NCBI RefSeq assembly: GCF_905220565.1
Contig: NC_059406.1
Coordinates: 15,656,814-15,720,813, forward strand
Length of the DNA: 64,000 nucleotides
Direction of reading: 5' to 3'
Origin: Melitaea cinxia
Taxonomy: Eukaryota > Arthropoda > Insecta > Lepidoptera > Nymphalidae
Shown: in pieces, positions 11,401 to 22,447 of the stretch
Layout: the number at the start of each line of letters is the position of its first letter
Numbering within the stretch: the stretch's first letter is position 1
Notes under the pieces: generated by a model
What the model was told of the DNA's origin: nothing
What the model saw: the letters and a program-made list of their open reading frames with translations, nothing else
Database searches by the model: none
Position numbers and translations under genes: made by a program

Positions 11401-14400
11401 GCCCCAAACGGCCGGTAGGGCTCCGTCGTACGCCGTCGCCACGAACATGTAGGGGGCACGCTCGTCCCGGGAAGCGAACTGGCGCTCTATTTCCGTCCTA
11501 TCTTCCTCTGGAAACCATATAAAATAACGAGCGTGCTTTAGACCACACATATGCACCGTGTCTTAGATATACGAAATGGCTATCAGAGAGAGAGAGAAAA
11601 TGTGTACTCGCACCTCTCTCTCTTGCTCCGTACGCCTCACCCGATCACGCTTTTCGCAACGCTCTCGTCTCAGCTTCCTCTCCAAGTTAAGCGAGCGTAA
11701 AAAAATTTTACTCCAAAGAGTTAAAATATTTTGATTTTTTATTTAATATTATTCCTTTCACTTTAGTAACTGTTATATGAATGTAATAAATACAGATAAC
11801 AAAATAATTTTATAAAAAAATTGTGAATTAATAAATTATTCATACTCGTATGTTCGAATAAAGCATAACCAATATCAAGAACTCACTCGCGACTATCACT
11901 TACATAAAAAAAAAATTAATTTGCATTATAAAATATGTAAAGGAACAAGATTCCTTTAAATTTTATGTCTATTTAATGTGAAATAAAGCAAAATCAAAAA
12001 AGCAATACTAACTAGTGAGATCATCGTTGAAGTCCAAGAGTATCATTTCCCGCGTCCAGTCGGTCTCAGCCAGCAGTTTCAACGCCCGCAGTAGGGCTGC
12101 ACAGACGCTCAGCGGAGGCCCCATGGACGCCACCAGCGGGGACGCCCGGGTGAACACGGCGGCCACCAGCAGCTCCACCAGGGCGGGGGGGAAGTGGGGG
12201 GCCAGCAGGTGGCCGGACAGCCAGCGGGATAGCAGCGCTGTGGCCGGACCGAAGCATGGGTGGCGCTGGTGCAGTCTGAAACAAGATGAGAGGTTTTATA
12301 GTCTGGAGAGTATTTATAAAAATACCGCTAGACTAGCCCGTTGGCGCAGTATGCAGTGCTCCTGCTTTCTGCTCCGCGGGTTGTGGGTTCGATTCTCGCC
12401 TTGAGTATAGGTGTAATGTTTATTATTTATTATTATTAGTTTATTTATATATTATGTATTAAGAATTTTTTTTTTCCTTTATTTTAGGCCTGCGATCAGT
12501 CGCCTAGACTATAATCAGGTGTGTTGCAAGAGATTAGTGTTTCGAGAGATAGAGCCACTGCTCCATCTCCCCTTAGTAAGGCAGCACATCGGCTCTCTTG
12601 AGTCTTCTAATTGGATTTGGTTGCAGAAGCATACTGGATAACGGGTTAGGATGAGTTGTCAAGCGGTCCTTGTAGTTGGCTGAATATCGTTTTGCTTCAT
12701 CCAAGATGGTTGGGATTTCTAGATACTCGTGAATTTCCGAGTTGCGAGCATACCAGGGCGCCGAGGAAAGTACCCTTAGAATATTGTTTTGGGCTCTCTG
12801 CAGGCACATAACGTTGGATTTACTGGCTGTCGACCACAGTTGGATTCCATATGTCCAAATCGGTTTTATTATGGAACAATATACCCTGAGCTTGTTGGAT
12901 AAGGATAAGGCAGACTGTCTACCGAGGAGCCAGAGTAAACTTTTAAATCTTAGATTGATTTCATTGCGCTTCGTTTTTATATGATCTTTCCATGTCATCC
13001 TCCGGTCCAGGTGAAACCCTAGGTATTTGACGCAGGTTGATTGCGGCAATGTGTCTGGGCTTAGGTTGACCGGGGGGCATGTCTCACGTCTTAGGGTAAA
13101 TGTGATGTGGTGAGACTTTGGAGCGCTTGCTTTTATGCGCCACTTAGTCAACCAAGCATTGGTGGCATTGAGCTGGCTTTGCAACAATCTGCTCGCTTCG
13201 TTTGGATCACGATCACAACTGAGGAAGGCCGCATCATCGGCAAAAGTGTATGTATTAAGAATGATTTAAAAAAAATAGTTACATCAGTCGGTTGTACCTA
13301 TAACACAAGCATTCAGTTGCTTATTGAAGGAGCAGACGACCGTGTGTGAATGTCAAAGATATTTATTTATAACAATGCGCCAGCAAGGTAGACACTAATA
13401 CATTTACAATAAACTCCACTCTAAACTGACTTGAAATTGCAATCTCCTCAACGGATGACACTAAACACTCTCAAACTCTCTCAAAGACTCTTCAAAAATG
13501 ATATCACAAAAATAACAAAAAGCGTACACAACTCACCCATGCAAAGCGCCCCTCAACCTCGGCAACAGAACAGTCTCCCGCTGCAACTCCACACTGGCCT
13601 CAGTCTCCTGGAACCTCACCACCCCCCGCTCCACCCCCCTCCTCACCAGGGTGACCTCCTTGGGGTGGGCTATCTCCAGACGAAACACGAAGCCACTCTT
13701 CAGAACATCCACGTAGGAGTCGGAGGCCTGTGTGGGCAAGGAGTATTGCTTCTTCAGTCGATCGGCTATTTGCAGGTGAAACGCTGCCTTCAAACAGCGG
13801 AACGCTTCCAGATCTCCTGGCCATTTGCCGCTGTGAGCTGGAACGAGTGGTAAATTGTGATTTAAATGTATATTGATAAATTGCTTTCTTAATTTTTTTG
13901 GCTAGCCCGTTAGCGCAGTTTGTAGTAGACCTACTTTCTGCTCCGCGGGTTGCGGGTTCGATTCCCGCCTATGTCTGGGTGTAATATCTGTATATCAAGT
14001 TGCATAGTTTAGGAACAGAAGACCGACTGTGTGGATGTTAAAGATATTTATTTATTTATAATTGTTATTGTTAGAGCTTGTATACTTTGAACAGAGCCTG
14101 TTTCATCGGTTTTTGATAAAATTAACTGACGGTTAACAGTATCCAACAGATAAAAGTTATGAATGTATGAATATTTGTTACGAATATTTGGAAAGATTTG
14201 CACAATCAAAGCTTAATTTAAAAATAAAGCTCCGTCCAATTAAGACATTACATTTTTACAGTCGATATGTAAACTACGAAACCTACGGGGAATATTGACG
14301 AGTTAACGAAAGGCCAACGCCATCTAGTGACATTGAAACGAGTACTTTAATATTAATTATACAAAGGTATGGTCTAAAAATCCACTCACTTAGTTCCAAG

Positions 14401-17400
14401 ATGGCTCTGTTCACGGGGATGTACTCGGGCAGCCTGCTGCTGGTGTCCTTAATCAGTGAGGCGTCTCCCCGGCGTCGCGGGTTATTCTCTGCCAGAGCGG
14501 GGAGTGGCGGGACGGGCTCGCAGTAGCTGAACACCGGGGATATGCCTGTGGACGTGGCTTTATTGATCAATTCATACACAAACAGCACGCCCGGACCACG
14601 GCAAACATCTGTATGGCCAATACTAACGTATGCCATGTTGTTATGCCACGAAACAGTAACGTTCTACGTGACGTATTTTTTTAACGGTCCCTAGGAGATA
14701 GTCATTAAGACGATTAACGGCATACGGAGTAAAGACTTACTCATCCTCGTACCACTAGTCACCAGAACAGTCTTCAATTTAATTCGAACATTGAACATTT
14801 TTAGGTGCTACATATTAAAGACTATCGTGGCTCTTCTACACACTCTCCTTACTATACAATTGTTTCTTGCCCTCCTCCTACCTTCCTCTCATTTTACACT
14901 CAAATATACCAGTGACATCACACTTTTAACTTTAAATAATTTCTTTAAACAAATACTGTTTGATGATTTTGACATCCCCTAGTTCCCCCCCACTCACCAT
15001 AAACAGCAGTGATATCCAGAGGCAGCTGGCCGAGTGCCCTCAACTCTCCCCGGAGCTCGTCGAAGGCCTGCAGCACGGAGAGAGAGCTCTCGTCCAGCGG
15101 GGCGGCTCCAGCAGACCGTCTCACGGTCAAGGACTCCAGCTGGGAGCCGATGTGGAACAGCTGGGGGGGGGAGATGTCTGGAAGATACGTTGAATAATAA
15201 TACTCAGTTATTGACATACGTATATCAATATTAACATACTCAAGGTCCAAGTATTTTGCCTACAAACGCCACAGAGATGTAATATGGAGTTAGTGCTGAA
15301 TATTTGTGCCTTTAAGTCATTTCAAATTTCTCCACAGCATCCCCCTTTTTAAATAAAAATCTTACACAACACATTAGTCTATCAACTTTCCACTAACAAT
15401 AATAGCAGACAGTCCAGACACTGCTTTAACACCCTCAAACGAGTACAAAAAAGATCCTCAACATAATTAATCTTTTAATACGTGGTTCAAACGTCGCCTT
15501 GATACACTTAAATTATTTATTTCTATTATTGCATAACAATGAGTACATTACCTGGTATTTAATGTACCTAAATGTTCAATCGTAGCAATTTTGAAATTGT
15601 TATGTATTTGCTAACATGACTCTTTTATTGGAGAAAAACTTCTTAACGCATGTTTCACTTGAAGAGTAAGGTGGTGAATGCGTGACGAGAGCGTTACAAA
15701 AAGTGTGATCGGGTGAGGCGAATGGAGCAAGAGAGAGAGGTGTGATCACACATTTTCTTTCTTTCTCTCATAGCCAATTACGTTTCGTATATCCAAGACA
15801 CGGTGCAGACCTATTGCTAAAGAAGATTTACTTCAGTCGTGTGGTCTAAAGCACACTCGCTTCTTTAAGGCGTAGACATTTTTTTGAAGTTCCTTAATAA
15901 TCACCTAAAGGCGAAATATTTCCATTTCGTTTCTCAAACGCGAACAAAGGAACTCACCGTACTTGATCTTCAGTAGGTGGTCCAGTATCTGCCGGCAGAT
16001 GTCTCTACGCTCGGCCAAGCAGTCCGCGCTCCACACACACGCTTCGGTGATGGAACCGTCTTGGAAACGACGGAGCTCCGATTTATCGCCCCAGAATGCC
16101 CTGAAATATACATTATATTGTAGACTGCAGCAGAAATATAATCGGCTGAGGTTTTGTACTTATGATATTTATGGTTGTATTTATAAAAAAAGTAATAACC
16201 CGAGTATTGTACAGATTTTGATGAAATTTAACTTTATTATTATTAGTGCCAATTACAATATGACCAAAAGTTGGGTCATGCAAGAGTCATACTGATTTAG
16301 AAAGAAAAAAAAAAAACTTGTTTATTGGCCATTCGCAAAATTGAACAGATACATTACAACAAAATGATGCAATTAAAAGAAAAAATGGACAAGGAATACA
16401 CAGATGGCAAAAGAAAAGAAAAGCCAACTAGGTTACTGCCTCAGCATTGTTTTTACAGCAAAATTTACTGTCACAAACGCTGTCATTCTGGCAGAACCTG
16501 TCTGAAGATATGAGCAATAATAGTAATTTAAATACAATACAAAGCATATGAAATAATGAGAGTGCATGAGATCACAGGACTGAAGTAAAATCTCTTTAGC
16601 TCCATCTAACTTATATCTTCCTCACAACTTCCGTTCGCCTCGCCCGATCACACTTTTCGTAACGCTCTCGCCACACATTCACCAGCTCACTCTCCAAGTC
16701 AAACGTGCGTAAAGTTTTACTTCAATAAGATAAGTAATAACTATTAATTAATTTAGTCCTTACCTAAATTCTTCAGCCTCTGGCATATTAGCGGGCGGTC
16801 CCTTATCGACAATGTTCATTGCGTTCTCAGGGTTCAAAATAAAGCCAAACATCAACTTTTCTTCATATCTGAAATAATTTATTATGTACTCATAGAAAAA
16901 AAAATGGATATAAGATGGAAAGAAATGATTAAATATGTTATATTAAAAAAAAAACATTCAAAATGAAAAATACCAATAAACAGTGAATTAATAACAAAAC
17001 TTGAACAGATTACATAAAGATGTAAATTTTAAGACTTAATATTTAAACATTTTAAGTATAACGATGTATGTATAATTTTATTATTTTATTCATTATGACG
17101 CATTAGCATTCAGACTGTAATATCCCACAGCTGGGCATAGGCATCTTTCTCCATATAGAAGAATTGGTGCTTAATCTGCCACGCTGCTCTACTACCGGTA
17201 GGCGGATATATTCCCTACTATGAGTAACGATCGCTATCAGGTGTACATGATAACAACCGGGACCAACGGCTTAACGTGCTCTCCGAGGCACGGTGGGGGG
17301 ACCCACAAGGACTGCACAAACAAACCACGGCAAACATCTGTATGGCCAATACAAATGCTTGTCATGTGCGGGGTTCGAATCCGCACCCGCCAGCACAACA

Positions 17401-18061
17401 GCCACAAACCAGTGCTGTGACCGTGGCGCCAACGCGTCGTCTTTTACATTGCCATGTATATTATTTTTACAATATTAAAACAGCTATTAAGAAATAGGGG
17501 TTTGGTGGCAGAAATGTGAAAATTTAGGGTTGTATGTATTTTTTAAATGACAAATCATAATAAAATAAAAAAATCCATAAAGATGAAAAAAGATTTTTTT
17601 TTTGGTTTAGGCCACCCTTATAACTTGGGGTTTAAAAAATAGTTTGCGATCGATTCTCGAAAATTTTGATATGATGCACAAAAAATTTCACACGAAATTT
17701 TTCTTAATAAAAAATATATGATTTTCTATAATAACTGCATAAACAACTAAACATCCAGAAATTTCCGCGTTATTACGCAAGTAGAACAACAGTACCTACT
17801 TAGTATTAGTAAGATACGGAAAACCACACTCACCCCTCCTTCTTAGCCTTGTCTAATGGTTTTTTGACTGACCAGGAGAAATCTGCTTCAACAACTTGCT
17901 GTATCAAATCAACTCGCTCACCGAGGCCTTTTAACATCAAGTTGTAGAGAGCATCAGCGACCAGAGCTAAATGATCCACACCGTAGTTAACTCTGACTGT
18001 TTTAGGAGCTTTATTTAAAACAGTTTCCTTTACTTCGGAGAGATTTTTAAATCTATAAACA

Positions 18062-18092
<31 letters not shown>

Positions 18093-20929
18093 TTCATTTA
18101 TTAATAAAAACATATTTTTATATTTTTTTAAAAATTGAGGTAGGACACAGCAGAAAATTTCCGACTCAAAATATGGAGAAGCCCAACTGTGGTAGTACCT
18201 CGACCTTACAGAAGATCACAGCTAAATAATACTACTTTCAAGCAGTGTTGTGTTCCTGTTGGCGAGTAAGGTGACCAGAGCTCCTGGGCTTATTGGGAGT
18301 AGGATTGGCAACGCGCTTGCGATGCTTCTGGTGTTGCAGACGTCTAAAAGCTACGGTAATTGCTTACCATCAGGTGAGCCCTACGCTTGTTTGCCGACTT
18401 AATTGTATACACATATAAAAATAAAACTATCTAAGTAATTAGTAGTCTTGGTTTGAAAGAAAACTAGTATATGAAAACTTGGTAAAATGTCATCGGTAAA
18501 AGTCACCTCAGAAGTATTTTGAAAATTTCATTCAGTTAAAATTTGAAGACTTGCTGTGGAAAATTTAAGTAGTACCATATTTTAAGATTTCAACACACCT
18601 TAATATTCTATCAAATTGTAACAAGGGCGTTACGGGCGTCATAAATAACGGTATAAAACTATTTATCTTTCCATTATCTAGTATTTCCACTGCAAGACTC
18701 GATTCTCTTCGTAAAGCATAGTAAGTTCCTTTACACATTTGCCAGCACATATTATAGTAACCAGTCCTATCGAGGAATACTACTGGAAAATGTTCATGGA
18801 ACTCTTGTATTGATGCATTCTGGTCTTTGCTAAGAGATATACCTTTTTTATCCCATTCTGATGACTCTGTAAACAAAAAAAATATATATATACAGCATGC
18901 TTTAAGATACGTTTACATGCGTTTAAATACGTTGAAGTAAAATTTCTTTACACATACTTGACTTGGAAAGTAAGCTGCTAATGTGTGACGAGAGTGTTAT
19001 GAAAAGTGTGATCTGACGAGGCAGACGGAAGTTGAGAGGAAGATATAAGTTGCATTGAGCTAAAAAAGTTTTACTTCAGTCGTGTGATCTAAAGCACACT
19101 CGTTTTTTTTTTAAACTACTTGTAAACTGTCTTGACAATTCTTCTTTGCAGAATGTACATTAATAATCGATGGTAGTTTTACATTAACAATAATTAATTT
19201 ATCAATAATTGTGTTTGCAGGCAAACGAAGTAAAACTGACTTCAATTATATCGAAAAGAAATACGACGTAGGTAGATATTAAGGAAGGTTAATAGTCAAG
19301 GAAATACGCATTATCAAAGATTACTTCGGTACACCCAGTAAAAAGTTATGCAGATTTTTGAGTTTCCCTCAATTTCTCTGGGATCCCATCATCAGATCCT
19401 GGTTTCCTTATCATGGTACCAAACTAGATATATCTCCTTTCCAACAAAAAAAGAATTATCAAAAAATGTGCATAAACGACAGAGTTATCCTTGAACATAC
19501 ATAAAAAAATATATATATATATATACGGTTGAATTGAGAACCTCCTCCTTTATTGAAGTCGGTTAAAAACAAATATATTTCAAATTTCTAAAAAGACAAC
19601 TCAAAGGTGATTTGAAACCTACTAGAATTAAGTAATTTATTATATTGATTTTTGAATCACTTCCTTGTGTAACTACCCTGTGATGTCTGAGAAATCATCT
19701 GTGACCTTTTTGCGCTTAGAATACTTAGTCAGTTCAAAAGATTTTGAGAAAAACAAATACCAATACTCTATAAATGTGAATACAAGTACAAATTGCTAAA
19801 TCGGGTATATAGCATTGTTTAGAAATATTTATAAAGATAAAATAATATACTTACTTAAAGCAATCCAGACATTCCTTATGATTTGATAACTGCTCATAAT
19901 GTTGTTTATTCTTTTCGACTGCACAAGATATGCAATCAACATACTAATTACATGTCCGGAGATTTGTAAACTGCGTTGTCTTAGCCATATCTTAAGTAAG
20001 ATAACAGCCTGTTTGAGATTTTCACTATTTATCAAAGTTTTTCTTAAAAACTCTTGATTTTCGGATGCAGTTATATCACATAGTATACTGCTATTGTAGT
20101 ATGGAGTTGGTGGACCGAGTTCAGACACATTCTCGGGGTTTTCTGACGAGTACAGCCACGATTCTCTCAAGTTATTACGAGACGGGCTAAATCTATGATA
20201 TTTATATGCTTCAGCATCACAAGCAAGATTTAGTCGTACCAATAAATGGTTACCGAGTTTTCCGTTTGGTTTGATTTGAATGATAGGCTTTGTTTCACAT
20301 CCATTCAAAAATGTATATTTTATTTCTTCTACTATTCCCAACTTCTTTAAATGAGAAGCTATACATGCCAGATATGCTGCGCGTTTTTTATGATATTTAT
20401 AATTTATGGAATCATTCTTGGTGTATGTTTCAGCGGGGACTATTATTTGTAAGTCGATGATTAGTTTTGAACTAATCGAGCAATCCATTGAATAGGAACC
20501 GACAATTTCGATATCGTTAAATTTATGAAATTTGAACATAACCTTTGTATTATCGTGGCGTTTACTTATCGGCAGTTTAACACCCAATTGTTTAGCAAGC
20601 GACTTCTCAGTCAAATCATATTCTGTATCATCTTCAGGTATTGTCAACAAGTATGTTTTGAATGCTGTAAACCATTCTTGGAATCTTTTCACCGTTTTCT
20701 CTTTTACCTTAACTTCCTGGAGTACTTCCTCGATCTGAAGTCTGAATAGATTCGAATTAAAAAGATTTTCTGTCTCTTGAAGCCTGTTCAATTCGTTCGC
20801 GGTCGGTTGACGATATAAGCTCTTCGTTTTAATACGCTTTTTGCTATCTTTATTGACTGAATCACTCGGTCGTTTGCCATTTTCATTGATGATATTTGAA
20901 TCACCGTCGTCCGAAAGAGAATTCTTCAT
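8479..20929 (-). CDS. NOL6: Nucleolar protein 6 (NOL6/Nrap family), complete, 13 exons
   Basis: NOL6 is an early component of the small-subunit processome that assembles pre-18S rRNA in the nucleolus. Exons on the minus strand: 20929-19855, 18866-18599, 18052-17834, 16868-16764, 16100-15958, 15177-14998, 14545-14390, 13837-13537, 12275-12013, 11507-11293, 10142-9963, 8997-8896, 8616-8479. All junctions are GT-AG and in phase, giving 3,345 nt or 1,114 aa, close to the roughly 1,146 aa of the human protein. The N-terminus has a basic nuclear signal (KKRIKTK, residues 30-36). A nucleotidyltransferase-like GSY motif is at about residue 144. The C-terminal part has DVLIHLNPHLVP, DDFAVFFYDVYGGDVIAVLWKP and AIIEDFKIIGEGLV, all diagnostic. 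Exon 8 starts at 13837, not at the nearer AG at 13831, because only that start keeps frame. R1 and R2 repeats sit within bases of several splice sites. Confidence 0.93.
9081..9260 (+). repeat. Dispersed repeat R1, copy b
   Basis: Near-complete copy, from 'tatgctttagaccacacgac' to 'ggagttttacttca'. It lies in a NOL6 intron, about 85 bp upstream of the exon 12 acceptor. Confidence 0.8.
9684..9962 (-). repeat. SINE-like repeat R2, copy b, inserted at the NOL6 exon 11 donor
   Basis: A full-length copy with poly(T) at the left and gtgccctac at the right. Read on the NOL6 strand, it begins at the first intron bases after exon 11 (...ctaaag|gtagggcac). AAAGGT occurs at both edges, which fits a target duplication of the splice site itself. 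Confidence 0.8.
10407..10610 (+). repeat. Dispersed repeat R3, copy 1
   Basis: Shares 'gccatatatgctattaacc', 'aacttagtggtatgaaaaat' and 'acgagaattttatat' with copies at 28182-28390 and (inverted) 61861-62055. The type is common in lepidopteran introns. It lies in a NOL6 intron. Confidence 0.7.
10822..11007 (+). other. GC-rich 61-codon open frame of unknown origin in a NOL6 intron
   Basis: This + strand frame is open from just after a TGA at 10819 to a TAA at 11005-11007. Its translation looks protein-like: it has EEFNTVFLTSPKYYLRIRPQ followed by a proline-rich PPPRALRHF end. The surrounding 10,630-11,010 is unusually GC-rich for this window. It has no ATG at its start and runs antisense to NOL6. 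It could be the last exon or 3' end of a transposed gene or mobile element. I do not recognise the protein. Confidence 0.25.
11011..11287 (+). repeat. SINE-like repeat R2, copy c, inserted in the NOL6 exon 10 donor
   Basis: Runs from aggtagggcacagc to a poly(A) tail at 11275-11287. AACTGA flanks both sides (11006-11011 and 11286-11291 approximately). On the NOL6 strand the duplicated bases TCAGTT are positions +2 to +7 of the exon 10 donor. Confidence 0.85.
11521..11717 (+). repeat. Dispersed repeat R1, copy c
   Basis: Starts about 12 bp upstream of the NOL6 exon 10 acceptor. Contains 'gcgtgctttagaccacac', a (GA)n-rich middle and 'cacccgatcacgcttttcgc'. Confidence 0.75.
12331..13372 (+). mobile_element. 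tRNA-derived SINE, split by a nested LINE
   Basis: The left half (12331-12466) has a tRNA-like head: tagcccgttggcgcagt...gggttcgattctcgcc. The right half (13249-13372) carries the SINE tail (gaccgtgtgtgaatgtcaaagatatttattta). The same head and tail are contiguous in the copy at 13903-14060. The LINE at 12467-13248 sits between them. Confidence 0.7.
12467..13248 (-). mobile_element. Jockey-type non-LTR retrotransposon, 5'-truncated, with reverse transcriptase C-terminus
   Basis: The minus strand encodes the end of a reverse transcriptase. FADDAAFLS, the catalytic FADD motif, is at about 13240-13210. An uninterrupted frame down to 12573 follows, with VKYLGFHLDRRMTWKDHI and WTYGIQLWSTASKSN, typical of Jockey-like elements. 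The 3' end has poly(A) (poly T on the plus strand at 12467). A 14-bp duplication, TATGTATTAAGAAT, is at 12453-12466 and 13249-13262. The insertion lies in NOL6 intron 8, in the same orientation as the gene. Confidence 0.88.
13903..14060 (+). mobile_element. tRNA-derived SINE, intact copy
   Basis: Has a tRNA-like head with A-box-like tagcccgttagcgcagtt and B-box-like gggttcgattcccgcc, followed by a tail ending in gttaaagatatttatttatt. It is not a functional tRNA gene because no cloverleaf forms beyond the T arm. Confidence 0.75.
15632..15866 (-). repeat. Dispersed repeat R1, copy d
   Basis: Inverted copy ending ttacttcagtcgtgtggtct, in the NOL6 intron between exons 5 and 6. It ends about 90 bp from exon 5. 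Confidence 0.8.
16556..16725 (+). repeat. Dispersed repeat R1, copy e
   Basis: Copy ending aaagttttacttcaa about 40 bp past the NOL6 exon 4 donor. Confidence 0.8.
17110..17440 (-). repeat. tRNA-like SINE family member
   Basis: Contains the shared segments 'gactgtaatatcccacagct', 'aggtgtacatgataacaacc' and 'ctctccgaggcacggtgggg', and an inverted T-arm-like ggggttcgaatccgcacc. Related copies are at 34200-34490, 35513-35800, 42600-42870 and 44180-44480. Confidence 0.65.
18061..18094. repeat. Poly(A)/(TA)n microsatellite next to the NOL6 exon 3 acceptor
   Basis: A run of A followed by about 12 TA dinucleotides starts within 10 bases of the acceptor at 18053. Confidence 0.8.
18138..18402 (+). 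repeat. SINE-like repeat R2, copy d
   Basis: Begins aggtaggacacagcag and ends tgtttgccgactt, without a long poly(A). AATTG flanks both ends. It lies in NOL6 intron 2. Confidence 0.75.
18931..19112 (-). repeat. Dispersed repeat R1, copy f
   Basis: Inverted copy from gttgaagtaaaatttcttta to cacactcgtttttttttt. It begins about 65 bp upstream of the NOL6 exon 2 acceptor. Confidence 0.8.
19195..19567 (+). repeat. Dispersed repeat R4, copy 1
   Basis: Shares 'atcagatcctggtttcctta', 'tatctcctttccaacaaaaa' and 'gaattgagaacctcctcctt' with the copy at 40130-40437. It lies in NOL6 intron 1. Confidence 0.7.
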
Positions 20930-21224
20930 TTCCTACAATTATATTAAGTGATTTATATTTGATATCGATAAAAATGATTTTTGAAATAATAGTTTGCTAC
21001 TTACGTGTTTTACCATTGTAACAAGATATATATTATACACATATATTATATAAAATGTCACTAAATTATTTAATATTATATATTTTTATACATTTTTCAC
21101 TTTAAAAAATATATAAGAGGTTACAATTTTGTAAACAAATATCACCATGCCGCATGCGTACACTTTGGCGTACAGATGAATGACAGTGTGACACTTGCAT
21201 GACAGCCATGTGGGCTCATTGATG

Positions 21225-22340
21225 ACCTACCCCACCCCAGCCCGCAAAATAATGATATTTGTAATAAAAAAAATACTAATTGATAGATTTTGAATTCCTC
21301 AATTCAACTACGTTGTCCTTTTAAATTGCTCACCTCAAATTATATAATTAAAAATCAAAATTAAAAAAAAAAATCAAATATTTTCAAACTCCTATATCTT
21401 TCGATGTATACAATATTTTAAATTGCTCAAAGTGTTAAAAAACTGCTCAAGTTGCATTTATAATTGCTCAAGTATAGTTTGGAACAGATCCACTTCCGTT
21501 AATTTTTAAATAAATATAAATAGTTTGCACAAATAAAATATTGATATTTGTAAAAAAAAAATACTAATCGATACATTTTCAATAGCTCAATTCGACTACG
21601 TTGTCCTTTTAAATTGCTCACCTCAAATTATTTAATTATAAATTAAAAAAGTCGTTGAAAAATATTCTTTTATCAATATTTTCAAACTCCTGTATCTTTT
21701 GATGTATACAATATTTTAAATTGCTCAACGTGTTAAAACCCTGCTGAAGTTGCATTTATAATTGCTCAAGTACAGATTTGAACAGCTCCACTTTCTACTA
21801 TACTACTAACTATTTATATTTATTTAAAAATTAAGGATATACAATTTAAAATATTGTATACATCAAAAGATACAGGAGTTTGAAAATATTGATAAAAGAA
21901 TATTTTTCAACGACTTTTTTAATTTATAATTAAATAATTTGAGGTGAGCAATTTAAAAGGATAACGTAGTCGAATTGAGCTATTGAAAATGTATCGATTA
22001 GTATTTTTTTTTTACAAATATCAATATTTTATTTGTGCAAACTATTTATATTTATTTAAAAATTAACGGAAGTGGATCTGTTCCAAACTATACTTGAGCA
22101 ATTATAAATGCAACTTGAGCAGTTTTTTAACACTTTGAGCAATTTAAAATATTGTATACATCGAAAGATATAGGAGTTTGAAAATATTTGATTTTTTTTT
22201 TTAATTTTGATTTTTAATTATATAATTTGAGGTGAGCAATTTAAAAGGACAACGTAGTTGAATTGAGGAATTTAAAATCTATCAATTAGTATTTTTTTTA
22301 TTACAAATATCATTATTTTGCGGGCTGAGGTGGGGTAGGT
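21225..22340. mobile_element. Foldback element: 1,116-bp palindrome with 9-bp target duplication
   Basis: The whole element is one imperfect inverted repeat around about 21,783. It starts acctaccccaccccagcccg and ends with its complement (cgggctgaggtggggtaggt). TCATTGATG flanks it on both sides (21216-21224 and 22341-22349). Each arm holds two diverged tandem copies of a unit of about 280 bp containing 'gtccttttaaattgctcacc' and 'gatgtatacaatattttaaa', so the order is forward, forward, reverse, reverse. No open frame is present. A 9-bp duplication and long inverted arms are known from Foldback and Mutator-like elements, so the mobilising transposase is probably of that type. Confidence 0.9.
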
Positions 22341-22447
22341 TCATTGATGTGGGCTCTATGCATAGATAAAAGCTCTATGTATGGGCTTTGCTTTGACGGT
22401 TGACAGTTATGACGTCCACATCCAGTATCCATTGTATCCACCTTATA

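Noticed and set aside
11209..11556. 115-codon minus-strand frame taken as a gene of its own
   Set aside because: Its middle is NOL6 exon 10; both ends are translated R1 and R2 repeat sequence beyond the splice sites.
12015..12404. 129-codon + strand frame
   Set aside because: Antisense to NOL6 exon 9 and running into a SINE; the minus strand has the conserved protein.
13431..13853. 140-codon + strand frame
   Set aside because: Antisense shadow of NOL6 exon 8.
13903..13985. Possible tRNA gene
   Set aside because: It has A- and B-box-like stretches but no full cloverleaf, and it recurs with a SINE body and tail at several sites.
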